Shown: positions 15,995 to 24,711 of the stretch, piece by piece
Position numbering within the stretch: position 1 is the first letter of the stretch
How the letters are laid out: each line of letters opens with the position of its first letter
NCBI RefSeq assembly: GCF_019879105.1
Contig: NZ_CP082248.1
Span: 558,001 to 622,000 of the forward strand
Source: Natrinema sp. SYSU A 869
GTDB lineage: Archaea > Halobacteriota > Halobacteria > Halobacteriales > Natrialbaceae
DNA length: 64,000 nucleotides
Direction of reading: 5' to 3'
Translations under genes and position numbers: made by a program
The notes under the pieces: generated by a model
Database searches by the model: none
What the model was told of the DNA's origin: nothing
Seen by the model: the letters and a program-made list of their open reading frames with translations, nothing else

Positions 15995-16249
15995 ATGGAA
16001 TCCGTCTCAACTCGTCTCGATAACGAGACGTTATGTCTCATACGTGAGACAGCCGAGGAGAGAAGCGTCAGCATGGCTGAGGTACTCCGTGAGCTAGTTG
16101 AGAAAGGACTCGAGTATACCGACCTCGAGATTGAATTAGTCGAGTACATCGAGAGAGAACAGAGTATATCCGAACGCAAGGCCCAGGCCGGGATCGTCAC
16201 ACGCGCAAAGTGGTTTGTGATCGGAATGCCAACTGAGGAGGCAGAGTAA
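15995..16249 (+). CDS. Ribbon-helix-helix protein with conserved C-terminal helix
   Basis: This 84-residue protein opens with a ribbon-helix-helix pattern (STRLDNETLCLIRETAEERS, then MAEVLRELVEKGLEY), followed by a short coiled coil and the tail ERKAQAGIVTRAKWFVIGM. The same tail (QKANAGVLTRAKWWLVGMGG) ends the larger coiled-coil protein at 34772-35137, so the two are paralogs. The tail might target membrane or partner proteins. This is inference. The next gene starts two bases after its stop. Confidence 0.7.
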   Translation: MESVSTRLDNETLCLIRETAEERSVSMAEVLRELVEKGLEYTDLEIELVEYIEREQSISERKAQAGIVTRAKWFVIGMPTEEAE

Positions 16250-16250
16250 T

Positions 16251-16394
16251 ATGCCCGAATGTGACGAGTGCGGAGGGTTCGTCACTCAAGACTTTATTCG
16301 GGTGTTCGGCATTGAAGGTGAAGTACACGGCTGCCCACACTGTATGACCAATCGAGAATTGGGCAACGGTGCTGCGACCTCAAAGATCGAGTGA
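16251..16394 (+). CDS. DUF7563-type small zinc-ribbon protein
   Basis: This 47-residue protein has CDEC near the N terminus and CPHC in the middle. The DFIRVFGIEGEVHGCPHC box matches the haloarchaeal DUF7563 family, a very small zinc ribbon of unknown role. It is probably co-transcribed with the ribbon-helix-helix gene. A frameshifted relative lies on the opposite strand at 17623-17761. Confidence 0.75.
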   Translation: MPECDECGGFVTQDFIRVFGIEGEVHGCPHCMTNRELGNGAATSKIE

Positions 16395-16690
16395 CCGACG
16401 ACTGACTACATTGACGATCTCCTTGATGAACACACGCAGACGGAGATAGGTGAGAAACTGGATTGGAGTCGGAGTAAAGTTGCTGACTACACCAAACTGT
16501 TGAATTCGATTGTCGTGCCAGTTTTGGATTTGGCCCGGAGCACCAAGAGGGACGCGCGACAGACGATGTCTCGGCCGCGATATTCGACTTCACTGAGTAC
16601 TGGTTCCGAACCTCTGGCCTCTACGACTTAGAGGGCGAATGGCAAACTCCCGATGAGGAACGTTTCCTGAACGGAGATGGGCGACGACTA
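16395..16690 (+). pseudogene. Remnant of a helix-turn-helix (ParB-like) plasmid protein
   Basis: The first frame reads YIDDLLDEHTQTEIGEKLDW, then SRSKVADYTKLLNSIV, a helix-turn-helix as in ParB-like and replication-linked plasmid proteins. After a shift near 16535, another frame continues HQEGRATDDVSAAIFDFTEY and WFRTSGLYDLEGEW. There is no start codon in context, and its end overlaps a small gene on the other strand. It is a fragment, and the assignment to ParB-like proteins is tentative. Confidence 0.5.
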
Positions 16691-16804
16691 AATTGGAGTG
16701 TCTACTTCTGGGTGGCAGTCGCCACAAACCCAGTCATGTTCCTCACTCGACGTATGCTTCCACGTCCGCTCGACCTCTTGGCCACAGTTGTCACAGCGGG
16801 GCAT
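16688..16804 (-). CDS. 38-residue zinc-ribbon protein
   Basis: The frame starts MPRCDNCGQEVERTWKHTSS and contains CDNC and, 20 residues later, CGDC, the two halves of a zinc ribbon. The complete short frame with ATG and TAG stop, and the strict cysteine spacing, support a real mini-protein of the kind common on haloarchaeal plasmids. The role is unknown. Confidence 0.6.
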   Translation of the reverse strand: MPRCDNCGQEVERTWKHTSSEEHDWVCGDCHPEVDTPI

Positions 16805-17221
16805 AGAATGATATGAGCTTAGGCTGGCAATGAAGGTGTTGCAGCCGCTGTTCGTATCGCCCCAACAAGCTCACGTTGGTGGCTGACAGGGAGGGACGAC
16901 TGAATCAAGTACCCCTCTTGCAACGCCCCTCAAGGACCGACGCTTCGAAATCTTCAAATTATGTCAGTTTGAACTGTGGGTTCTCTGTTCATCGATCCAT
17001 GGTTGACGGACCACTAGGTGATCAATCCGATTTCACTGGATTTGATGGCTCGACCATCATAGACAGTGCCCTGCATGGCGAAAACCTCCTAGCCACTAAA
17101 ATCAGATATAATTACAAGGTTTTTGACGACTGCGAACGTCTATGAACACTGTTCTCGTACCGCAATCGTGCCCCGTGGGTAACCGAACCCACCATGCACA
17201 GCCATATTGGAGGTAAAATCC

Positions 17222-17529
17222 ATGACTGTCATAGCCCGATTTGAGGTTATCCCCGTCCATGACGGGAGTTTGTCCGAAGATATTGCACAGGCCATCAATG
17301 CGCTCGATGAGTTCGATATCTCATACAAATGACCGCAACAGACACGGTCATTGAAGCCAACGAGGTTGATGAGGTATTCAAAGCAATCCAAGCGGCACAT
17401 AACGCAGTTGAGGCCGATCGAATCATCACATCCGTCGAAGTCGATGATCAAGGAAGTGATCAGCAAGCCGAGGACCGCATCAAATCCGTAGCAAGCGTGC
17501 TTGGCCGCGACCCAGAGAAGAATATGTAG
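17222..17529 (+). pseudogene. MTH1187-family thiamine-binding protein, frameshifted
   Basis: The first 36 codons (MTVIARFEVIPVHDGSLSED, then IAQAINALDEFDISYK) and the following frame from 17329 (TDTVIEANEVDEVFKAIQAA, then HNAVEADRIITSVEVDD) together make the whole of an MTH1187/YkoF-type protein of about 100 residues. The frames are joined by an ATGA overlap, and one missing A near 17329 accounts for the break. Family members bind thiamine-type ligands and form tetramers. Confidence 0.75.
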
Positions 17530-17981
17530 CGAATCAGATAATTCAGAGATGCCCTGTACAGAACGACACTGCTTCTTTTCCATTAGTCTCAAGAGATATG
17601 AGCGGTTCGTGGTTTGGAGGAGTTACGTCTGTTCTGACGATACCCCGCTACCAACCTGTAGTTCGCGGTAAGTCATACAGTTCGGACAGCCATGGACCTC
17701 ACCATCAATATCGAATAAAGTCACATGTGATGAACGCATTACAGTCACTACAGTGAGGCATATCTTAACCTTTCATTCGGGCCCCTGTATAACTGTGCTG
17801 AGAGCAGACACTTGACAAGACGTGTAGCATCAAACTAATCGAAGGCTGTATCGGAACGGCATGCTCACACTACATCCCACGTGTTGAAAGATCCTGCTCA
17901 GCCACGCGTGATCGGTTGACCATACTCAATAATGTTGAGAATACAACTTTTCTCTACTACATACATCGGAATGCGGTTGAT
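17530..17981. other. Intergenic region with a DUF7563 relic
   Basis: Apart from the broken DUF7563 gene at 17623-17761, no coding signal is seen. The stretch at 17765-17980 has no recognisable gene and ends at the IS630 terminal repeat. Confidence 0.4.
17623..17761 (-). pseudogene. DUF7563-type zinc-ribbon gene with internal deletion
   Basis: The reading starts MPHCSDCNAFITCDFIRY, then shifts, and continues IDGEVHGCPNCMTYRELQVG. Compared with the intact paralog at 16251, about 8 bases coding for VFG are missing between FIR and IDGEV. Both cysteine pairs survive, but the frame is broken. Confidence 0.6.
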
Positions 17982-18007
17982 CTAGTACCGTCCCAACCGT
18001 CGAGTGA

Positions 18008-19436
18008 CTAGTTCCCAGCCTCCTCGAGAGTCGGATAGAGCCGGTGTAGTTTCGTTCGAGCGTCCTCGTTTGTGAATTGCCAGTTGATCGTGACATCCAA
18101 CTTATTGCGCTCAGCTTCCCACGCAGCGACCTCCGACTGGAGGGTCGCTGCGTCCGAAATTCGGCGGTTAAGACACTGGGTCTGGAGCGTGCTCCAGACG
18201 AGTTCGGCCATATTCAGCCAACTTCCGTGCGTGGGCGTGTAGTAGAACTCGAAACGATCGAGATACTCGCGTGCTTTCTCGGGCGGGAAGAACCGATAGA
18301 AGGCAGCCGGATTGTGCGTGCTGAGGTTGTCCAAGACTACCCGGATGCAGATAATGGCTTAGAGAAGGTTTGAAAGCTAATTCGAGTATGGAATATAACA
18401 AGCTAAGAGATCCGTGTACCGGGTGCACGGCGATCTAAAGCTGTTTCTGTGAGATGGTATGATTTCTGGTGGTTCGCTCGACTGATGAATTTGGTGCTGA
18501 AAATAGGCAGTACATGCGCTTTGACGGGCATTTTCCCATCATCATATAAACCCGCACTCACTGTTGATACCTTGCTTGAGATCTGCCTGGAGAAGACTTC
18601 TACGCCACAAATTCTGAGCTAGCTTTCAAAGCGCGTCTGAATCATTAACTGCATCCGGGTAGTCGTCGGCAATCGTCTGCATACAGTCGATCCATTCACA
18701 GGTCCGTCGTCGTTCAGTTACGTGAATACGACACCGGCCAGTTAACGGCTCAGTTGCGAGGTGAAGCATTCGTTTCCCATTGCGTTCGTAGTGGTGATCT
18801 GTTCGAGCGACCGCTCCCGGTGACGCCGGGAGCGGGTCGCGGACGTGCTTGCGAAGTTCCTTGCTGGACTCGTCGAAACAGATGACTGGACGGGTCTCGT
18901 CGTACGGCTCTTCGTAAAGAGAAAGGATCGTTTCCATCCGATAGACGAACTCTGCGTTCTCTTTGGGTGGAATAAGCCAGTACTCAGAGCGGTGTGGCTT
19001 CAGGTCGTTTTTTTAACCGCTGTCGGACGGTTTCCTCGGAGATCGAGTCGAACTCGATCTCCTCGAGGGTAACGAGGCGGTCAGCAAGAAGCGCGTACGT
19101 CCAGCGAGTTCGGCCTTCAGGCGGCTCCGAACAGGCAAGTGCGACGAGGTGGGCTTCAGCTCGACCGTCGAGTTTCGGTTCGTAGTCTCGGTCGGGCTTG
19201 CGGCGGTGGATCGCCGCAAGCCCTCTCTCAGAGTACGCTTTGCGTGTGCGATAGGGCGTGGCGATCGAGCAATCGAGGTGCTCACAGATCGTCGGATCTG
19301 TGAGCCCCTCGTCGACCTTCAGGAGAATTTTTGCTCGGGTGATCGCTTCGGCTCTGTGTTCGCCTTTTGAGACGAACTCCCTCAGCTCGTTCCGCTCCTC
19401 GTCAGAGAGATCGACAACGTGCTTCTTTCGTCCCAT
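18008..19436 (-). pseudogene. IS630 transposase, split by a frameshift and an insertion
   Basis: The N-terminal frame (19436-18984, MGRKKHVVDLSDEERNELRE, helix-turn-helix TDPTICEHLDCSIATPYRTR) runs into an A7 tract at about 19009-19015. After a one-base shift it continues as LKPHRSEYWLIPPKE and ICFDESSKELRKHV (first Asp). A 300-bp element interrupts it after ADDYPDA. It resumes as IRVVLDNLSTHNP (second Asp) and THGSWLNMAELVWS (Glu). With the insertion removed, the catalytic core is complete. The A7 tract could be a ribosomal slippage site or a mutation. Confidence 0.8.
18350..18649. mobile_element. 300-bp non-coding element inserted in a palindrome
   Basis: Imperfect inverted ends (G-TAATG, then TTTGAAAGCTA) mark a 300-bp element inside the IS630 transposase gene. 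On each side stand exact complementary arms gactacccggatgca (18335-18349) and tgcatccgggtagtc (18650-18664), which in the intact gene would form a near-perfect palindrome. The element sits at its centre. No gene is encoded. Confidence 0.6.
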
Positions 19437-19492
19437 GTGTATAGAGACGCTCTCAAAGGAGATAACCTAGACTGTCCACGTTTGGGACGGTA

Positions 19493-19554
19493 CTAGTACC
19501 GTCCCAAGCGTAGACTGCCTAGAACATCTCCTTTCTAAAACTCGTGTCTCGTTC
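19493..19554. mobile_element. Inverted end fragment of a second IS630 copy
   Basis: This 60-base stretch repeats, in inverse orientation, the right end of the IS630 element at 19441-19496 (ctagtaccgtcccaa, then cgt-gac, then atctccttt). The two ends meet head to head at a shared ctag. The rest of the second copy is missing and a MITE begins at 19555. Confidence 0.55.
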
Positions 19555-19786
19555 GGCACTGTCTAGATAAGAGAAACCGCAATACAGGGAGGTGATGAAG
19601 TGACGATATCGATTGTAAAACTACCATCTTGGATCTGATATAGGCGGACTCTGTTCTACGAGCAGCGATAGTTCGGATGCTTCAGCAAACTTCCCATAAC
19701 CAGTGACAATTTCAGATCTCACCGGTAACGATGTAACTGGCTCTGAAACGCTCCTCTACGTCGGAATCGAGTAACTAGACAGTGCC
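19555..19786. mobile_element. IS6-ended MITE, copy 2 (232 bp)
   Basis: It has the same ends and interior as the element at 5974 (ggcactgtctagataagaga ... gtaactagacagtgcc), with a few base changes. The flanking 8-mers differ, so one flank was lost by deletion or recombination, as the truncated IS630 end on its left also suggests. Confidence 0.85.
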
Positions 19787-19820
19787 GTCACAATCGTGTT
19801 CTCATCCTTCTGGAGGACGA

Positions 19821-20033
19821 CTACGCCGCTGTCGTGGAGCCAGACAGAGACGCCGATGCCCCAATATGCCATCGACCCGGTGAGAGCGCTCTCGACGGGA
19901 GTGAGAGACTCACGTCACCGCGATCGATCGCCGCCTGCACGCCCTGGCGAAGCGCCCACACTTGCGATTCGGTGAGCGTGTCCTCGGGTGCGTCAATCTC
20001 GTCGACGTACGTCAGCAGATCTGCCACCATCAC
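19821..20033 (-). CDS. Hypothetical small protein
   Basis: This 70-residue frame (MMVADLLTYVDEIDAPEDTL, then TESQVWALRQGVQAAIDRG) has an ATG overlapping the stop of the upstream gene (TGATG). The C-terminal tail is rich in Ser and Gly and may be altered by rearrangement near the MITE. No domain was recognised. Confidence 0.45.
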   Translation of the reverse strand: MMVADLLTYVDEIDAPEDTLTESQVWALRQGVQAAIDRGDVSLSLPSRALSPGRWHIGASASLSGSTTAA

Positions 20034-20320
20034 ACCTCACCTCCGATGATCCGGTCGACCTCAGCCAGTTCACGCGCTTCAGCGGCCTCGTCCTCATATC
20101 CCACGTCAATGGCATAGCGCTCGAGGACGGTCACAGCTCCATCATCGTCCTTGGCTGCTCGTTCGACCAGCTCTTCAAGGACAGTGACGACCACACGGTC
20201 GGCGACCTGACGGCCAGCATCGGCTGCCTCGCTCTCGATGTGGCCAAGCCGCGACTCCGGATACGCATAGGTTTTCGAAGGCCTGGACTTGAGGCTTGAG
20301 CAATAGACGACATCGAACAC
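20030..20320 (-). CDS. Hypothetical acidic helical protein, 5' end uncertain
   Basis: This frame of up to 96 residues is dominated by helices (AADAGRQVADRVVVTVLEEL, then VERAAKDDDGAVTVLERYAI). The only ATG is at 20320, right at a junction with the flavoprotein fragment on the other strand, so the native N terminus may be lost. It is coupled to the downstream gene at 20033. Confidence 0.45.
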   Translation of the reverse strand: MFDVVYCSSLKSRPSKTYAYPESRLGHIESEAADAGRQVADRVVVTVLEELVERAAKDDDGAVTVLERYAIDVGYEDEAAEARELAEVDRIIGGEV

Positions 20321-20749
20321 GCGATCGCCAGTTTCAATCCGATCTACGGCCAGGGAATGTCAGCTGCCGCGCTAAAGGCACTCACGCTGCATCACGCGCT
20401 CGCGGTGGGAGGACGCACGGATCTGTCGGACCGGTTTTTCGACCGTGCCGCGACGGTCGTCGAGATCGTCTGGGAGCAGGCAATCGACGGCGACCTGCAG
20501 TACCCGGAGACCGACGGCTCCGACGGTCCGGCGTCGGCCGTCCTCGAGTGGTATCTGAACCGGCTGTTCCGTCGTGCCCACACCGATCGACGGCTCTCGG
20601 ACGCAGTGTTTCCGGTCATCTCGTTGCAACAGCCGCCGTCCACTTGGTTTCGACCACGGGTGTTCTGGCGCGTCCTCCGGACGGTCCGAAATCCCAGAAC
20701 CCACAGCTATGAAGAGTCCCATCCTCGAACCGAAGAGCACTGGACCTAA
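20300..20749 (+). pseudogene. C-terminal fragment of an FAD-dependent monooxygenase-like protein
   Basis: The frame is open from about 20300 and starts with ASFNPIYGQGMSAAALKAL. FNPxYGQGM is the FAD-contacting box near the C-terminal side of PHBH-type flavoprotein monooxygenases. The rest is a helical C-terminal domain (FFDRAATVVEIVWEQAIDGD, VLEWYLNRLFRRAHTD). The FAD-binding N terminus is absent. The truncation abuts a minus-strand gene end. Confidence 0.6.
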
Positions 20750-20864
20750 CTGGTGCACCGATTCACGGCCTCGTCGATTGCATCGCCGTCAATGTCCTCC
20801 GCTAGATTACCGAAGAGCGAAAAAGCATCATCTCGTCACCGCCAAAAGCGCGGGTTCAGCCCGC

Positions 20865-21704
20865 TTACTCTTGGACTGTGATGGTGCCCGCGTCGACTCT
20901 CTCACCGTAGTCAGTGACCAACCAGTCGACTTCCTCGCCCCCAAGGTCGTCGGTTTCGAAGGTGCCCATGACGGTTTCGGTCTCACCGGCAGCGACAGTG
21001 AAGGAACTGGATCCGGTCTCGTTGCCGAACCCAATTACTAGATCACTATCGAAATCTTCCTCAGTGTCGTTCGTGACAGAGACGATGATCTCAACGGGTT
21101 CGCCTGCGTCGACCTCCTCGGGCGCCTCGACCTCAAAGACCCCGGCGGTCTCGTCATCTTCTTCGAGTTCCACCGCTCCGTCGTCGACGACGCGATTGAC
21201 GTCGACACCGGTGGGGTAGCCGTCATCTTCTTCGCCTAACTCGTCGGCGTAGTCGAACGCCTCGTCGTCGGTCGTATCGCGGTGGGCCATCACCAGAAGC
21301 TGCCGCGATTCTTCGGGTGGGGTGTCGAATTCGATCTCGACATCGTCGTGGATGCCAGGTTCGAGGCGCTCCGAGGAACCAAGGACCGTCGTTGAGAAAA
21401 ACTCTTCCAGCGTGGGCATGGTCTCACCTTCGACTAACCAGGGATCGGGATCATGCGCTGCCGTGGGATCCTGAACGGAGACAAAGCCGCCATCCAGCAG
21501 CGTTACCGTGTCGATTACCACGCTCGTTCCGTCGGTTGCCTGATCGTTGAAGGAGACAGCGGCGCGGAGTTCGTCCTCCTCGTTTGTCTCCTGGGCGGTG
21601 ACTTTGCCGCCCGCCCCGATCAACAAGGTCCCTACCGCCGTGCTCTGGAGCACCGTTCGTCTCGATACCTTCCGTGCTATGTCGTTTGATTCGTTCTGTT
21701 GCAT
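20865..21704 (-). CDS. Tat-exported DUF7282-type protein
   Basis: This 279-residue protein has a twin-Arg signal (KVSRRTVLQSTAVGTLLIGA) cut near AQE. Residues about 47-165 match the DUF7282 pattern (AAVSFNDQATDGTSVVIDTV, GGFVSVQD, GIHDDVEIEFD). After an acidic linker, a C-terminal Ig-like domain follows (PVEIIVSVTNDTEEDFD ... AAGETETVMGTFETDDLGG). It starts six bases after the stop of the PQQ dehydrogenase frame and is probably in one operon with it. Its role at the cell surface is unknown. Confidence 0.8.
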   Translation of the reverse strand: MQQNESNDIARKVSRRTVLQSTAVGTLLIGAGGKVTAQETNEEDELRAAVSFNDQATDGTSVVIDTVTLLDGGFVSVQDPTAAHDPDPWLVEGETMPTLEEFFSTTVLGSSERLEPGIHDDVEIEFDTPPEESRQLLVMAHRDTTDDEAFDYADELGEEDDGYPTGVDVNRVVDDGAVELEEDDETAGVFEVEAPEEVDAGEPVEIIVSVTNDTEEDFDSDLVIGFGNETGSSSFTVAAGETETVMGTFETDDLGGEEVDWLVTDYGERVDAGTITVQE

Positions 21705-21709
21705 GGTCC

Positions 21710-23470
21710 TTAGGCGTCAAGTGAGTAGACGCTGATCACGTTTCCTGGCTCGGCACGTCGGCCACCTGCATTGATCATCATGTAGTGTTTTTCTTCGTGT
21801 GGATCGTGCCAAGCGATCGGCCCACTGTCCACACCCACGCCAACATCGTCGGTAACCAGACGATCGCCCGTCTCGGTATCGTACACAACAACTTCACCGT
21901 TGGAATGACCGGTGAGCGTCACACCTCCCGCCGTCGTGAGCGAGCCACTGTACGATCTGGCATCAGAGATCCAATCTTGCCACTTGACTTCGCCGGTAAC
22001 CGGATCAATGGCCGTGGTATTACCGAAATTACCACCCCACTCATCAGGTATCTCGTCTTGGTCGTATGCTTCGAGATCTTCTGGACTACGAATCCCTTCC
22101 GTCGTCATTCCGAGGTAACGCCCACCGGGTTGGTACTCCGTTTCAGTCCAGCTGAAGTGGTGAGGTTGACTAGTCCCTTTGACGATTATCGTCCGACTCT
22201 CCGGATCGTACGAGCTGGGCTCACGGTTAGTCCCTCCGCTGGTACCCGGAATGATCCACGGGGAACTTTCTAGATCGTCCTTAGGCGGCAGGGACCACAT
22301 ATTGAGGTGATCAATATATTCTTCACTCCGCTGGACGAGTTCACCGGTTTCAGCATCTACCGTGTGGACCCAGCCGGTCTTTGGCGCCCACGAAACCAGA
22401 CGTCGCTCCTCACCGTCCACTTCCGCGGTATAGACCAGCGGTGCACTCGGCGAGTCGTAGTCCCACCATTCGTGGGGTGCGTCTTGGTAGTGCCATCGGT
22501 ACTCACCCGTCTCGATATCGACCGCCACCTTGCCGCCGGAGTACTGATTCCAGCCTGGACGCGGGGTACCGTACCACGGTCCGGGGTTCGCGGACGGAAC
22601 GATCACGATCTCGTTCTCGGGATCGATAGCGCCCGCGGCCCAAGCAGTACCGCCGCCGTGCTTCCAGGACTCGCCGACCCACTGGTCCGCCGGCGTCATG
22701 TTGACTCGCCACTCAGGCTCGCCGTCGAGGTTGATCGCATCGAAGAAACCACTGACGCCGAACTCGCCGCCAAAGCTCCCCTTCATCAACTTGCCGTTGT
22801 AGATCAGCGGTGGCCACGATGAGGTCGACCCCCGCGAGCGCTCCCACTGGAGGTCCTCGTGCATCAGACCGTCGGCCGGCTCATCGCGGTAAGCACAGGC
22901 GCCGTTGTAGTACCACCGCTCCTCACCGGTATAGCGGTCAATCGCCAGAACGCCCAGGTCGAGCGTGCTCTTGTACACTGTATCACCCAATACGGCGACT
23001 CCCCGTTCGGCCGATGGACTTTCATCCGCCGTTCCCACGGCCGGGCGGTAGATATGACTCCAGAGGACGTCGCCGTTTCGGGCGTTCATCGTATAGAGGT
23101 GATCTGGTCCGAACGTGATATACATGATCGGCGGATCACCGTGCACGATGATCGGCGACCCTTGGAAATCGTGGTCTTCGGTCAGAAACTCGAACTGGTA
23201 CTCGATTTCGAGGTCATCGATGTTGTCCGGCGAGATCGCATCGCTTGGATAGTGGCGTTGGCTCTCGTATCCGCCACCCCACACAAGCCAGTTGTCCTCT
23301 CGCTCGCTCGTCTCGACGAGGTCTTCCTCGGTGATATCGACCTCGGGAATTACGGCGGTGTCGTGCTGTTCGATCTCCGATTCACCGGGCTTCTCGTCGA
23401 ACGGACCGTCACGGATGACTTCAACATCCCCAGATGACTGTCCGGTTCCTGTAGCATGCGGTTCATGTAC
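21710..23470 (-). CDS. PQQ-dependent (MoxF-type) dehydrogenase, no normal start
   Basis: This eight-bladed quinoprotein of about 586 residues oxidises alcohols or similar substrates with PQQ. Visible features are REDNWLVWGGGYESQRHY at the N-terminal side, repeated propeller tryptophan motifs (GDVLWSHIYRP, GEYRWHYQDAP), the WWDYDSPSAP box that holds the catalytic Asp in this family, and the terminal GNVISVYSLDA. The reading frame is continuous with the gene upstream, separated only by the TGA at 23471-23473. Between that stop and the conserved N terminus there is no ATG, and the first GTG is at 23284, inside the conserved domain. No signal peptide is present. Confidence 0.75.
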   Translation of the reverse strand, partial: VHEPHATGTGQSSGDVEVIRDGPFDEKPGESEIEQHDTAVIPEVDITEEDLVETSEREDNWLVWGGGYESQRHYPSDAISPDNIDDLEIEYQFEFLTEDHDFQGSPIIVHGDPPIMYITFGPDHLYTMNARNGDVLWSHIYRPAVGTADESPSAERGVAVLGDTVYKSTLDLGVLAIDRYTGEERWYYNGACAYRDEPADGLMHEDLQWERSRGSTSSWPPLIYNGKLMKGSFGGEFGVSGFFDAINLDGEPEWRVNMTPADQWVGESWKHGGGTAWAAGAIDPENEIVIVPSANPGPWYGTPRPGWNQYSGGKVAVDIETGEYRWHYQDAPHEWWDYDSPSAPLVYTAEVDGEERRLVSWAPKTGWVHTVDAETGELVQRSEEYIDHLNMWSLPPKDDLESSPWIIPGTSGGTNREPSSYDPESRTIIVKGTSQPHHFSWTETEYQPGGRYLGMTTEGIRSPEDLEAYDQDEIPDEWGGNFGNTTAIDPVTGEVKWQDWISDARSYSGSLTTAGGVTLTGHSNGEVVVYDTETGDRLVTDDVGVGVDSGPIAWHDPHEEKHYMMINAGGRRAEPGNVISVYSLDA

Positions 23471-24412
23471 TCACACCTCCTCTGCTCTGGGCTTTCGATC
23501 GTCAGCGATCCAGACGATGTCGTCCACGAGGAACTCCTGACCAATGATCATAATCGCAGTGCTCGCCGTAATCAGCGTCGTCAGATTCTCGTCGCTGATC
23601 GTCTCCTCCGCAACGCGTTCGGCCGCATCACCCAGCAGGTAGACGCCGGCGAGCATCGACTTGACATCCCAGACTGCCCGATCAATCATCTCCCCCGTGA
23701 TCAGCACCTCATTCTGCCAGATCCACCAGTCCAGCCCATCGATCCATAGCAGCGCCCCCTCCATCGCACGCTTGTGCAATGGTGAGACGTACTCGTGGAC
23801 GACACCTTCCTCGTAGCCGTCCTCCGATTCGACTGGCGGATAATCGTTCGTGGTCTCCCACCATGACAACTGGTCGCTCGTGTTCACGATATTCGTCACG
23901 AGGGCCAGTTGTTCGCCGTCAGAGAACCCGAGCTTGGACAGCGTCTCGGCCAGCGACTCCATTCTCAGTAGCTGTCTCGTAGTCTGCTTGATGTGTTCGG
24001 GTGTGAACGCCGGGAGGTTGTCCTCGGCGCTCGCGAAGAAACCGGCTTTTGAAAGATGCTCCTCGATCCGCCAGGCCGCCGGCGTCAACTCCATATACGG
24101 TGCCTCGCCGTACTCGGGAACGCCAATCTCCCGAAGGTCCGGGACCCGCTCCATCTCATCGGCAAGGTCCGACAGTTCCGCGCCAATCAGCGTCGCATCG
24201 AGAGGTTCGGACAGTTCGTCTTTGACCGTCTGACCTATCTCGGCTAACTCGTCTGTTTGTTCGCCGATCACTTCCGACTGTAGATCGGTTAAGATAGGGC
24301 GTTCCGGAACGTCGGTAGTGGGAAGCCCCAACGTTTCCCTGAATCGTTGGTGGTCGATATCGCTTACTGTTCCATGGCTATACTGCTGTTGTGGGTTGTT
24401 ACCGTATGCCAT
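23471..24412 (-). CDS. Hypothetical helical protein, in frame with the PQQ dehydrogenase
   Basis: The protein has 313 residues from the ATG at 24412 (MAYGNNPQQQYSHGTVSDID). It is mainly helical (LTDLQSEVIGEQTDELAEIG, MLAGVYLLGDAAERVAEETI), with a hydrophobic segment near the C terminus (TASTAIMIIGQEFLV). No domain was recognised. It ends in TGA at 23471, and the same frame continues directly into the PQQ dehydrogenase, so the pair may have been one fused gene or a tightly packed operon whose second start was lost. Confidence 0.6.
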   Translation of the reverse strand: MAYGNNPQQQYSHGTVSDIDHQRFRETLGLPTTDVPERPILTDLQSEVIGEQTDELAEIGQTVKDELSEPLDATLIGAELSDLADEMERVPDLREIGVPEYGEAPYMELTPAAWRIEEHLSKAGFFASAEDNLPAFTPEHIKQTTRQLLRMESLAETLSKLGFSDGEQLALVTNIVNTSDQLSWWETTNDYPPVESEDGYEEGVVHEYVSPLHKRAMEGALLWIDGLDWWIWQNEVLITGEMIDRAVWDVKSMLAGVYLLGDAAERVAEETISDENLTTLITASTAIMIIGQEFLVDDIVWIADDRKPRAEEV

Positions 24413-24439
24413 CTTCCTCCCCCAGCATCTAGCTGACAC

Positions 24440-24711
24440 GTCTTACACAATAGTAGTTTCCACATCCAATTTGTATGTACTATATTTAATACTGGAACAT
24501 GTGAATATATTTCAATTTATAACGTGAGTACTATAGAACGATCCGCACAGCGTTCCTTTCACATCATCTGGACCGAACTATCCGTTCACTACATCTGCGT
24601 ATTGAATGAAAGAGAAATCGGTGATCACCACTATATGTATGTATCTATATAGGACTAGCCATTACGGATCTATAAAACATATCTTTTTATTCATCTAAAT
24701 GATTATCGACT
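24440..24711. other. AT-rich intergenic region
   Basis: No gene is visible. It is strongly AT-rich (acatatctttttattcatc; tatatgtatgtatctatata) with probable TATA elements. It separates the minus-strand redox operon from a degraded plus-strand region. Confidence 0.4.

Larger units (their letters stand above)
17982..19496 (-). mobile_element. IS630-family element with ctagtaccgtcccaa ends, interrupted
   Basis: Terminal repeats ctagtaccgtcccaa (17982) and the complement ending at 19496 bound an IS630-type transposase gene. The gene is interrupted by a 300-bp insertion at 18350-18649. Without it the element is about 1.2 kb. The right end abuts a second, inverted copy of the same terminus. Confidence 0.75.

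Noticed and set aside
16876-17145. 89-residue plus-strand frame
   Set aside because: Composition is unlike that of haloarchaeal proteins, there is no start signal or motif, and it lies between pseudogenes.
17140-17592. 150-residue minus-strand frame
   Set aside because: It is antisense to the MTH1187-family gene, which has clear family motifs on the plus strand.
23471-23473. TGA as a selenocysteine or programmed readthrough codon
   Set aside because: No selenocysteine machinery or structured element is visible, and haloarchaea are not known to use it. A mutated or lost junction is simpler.
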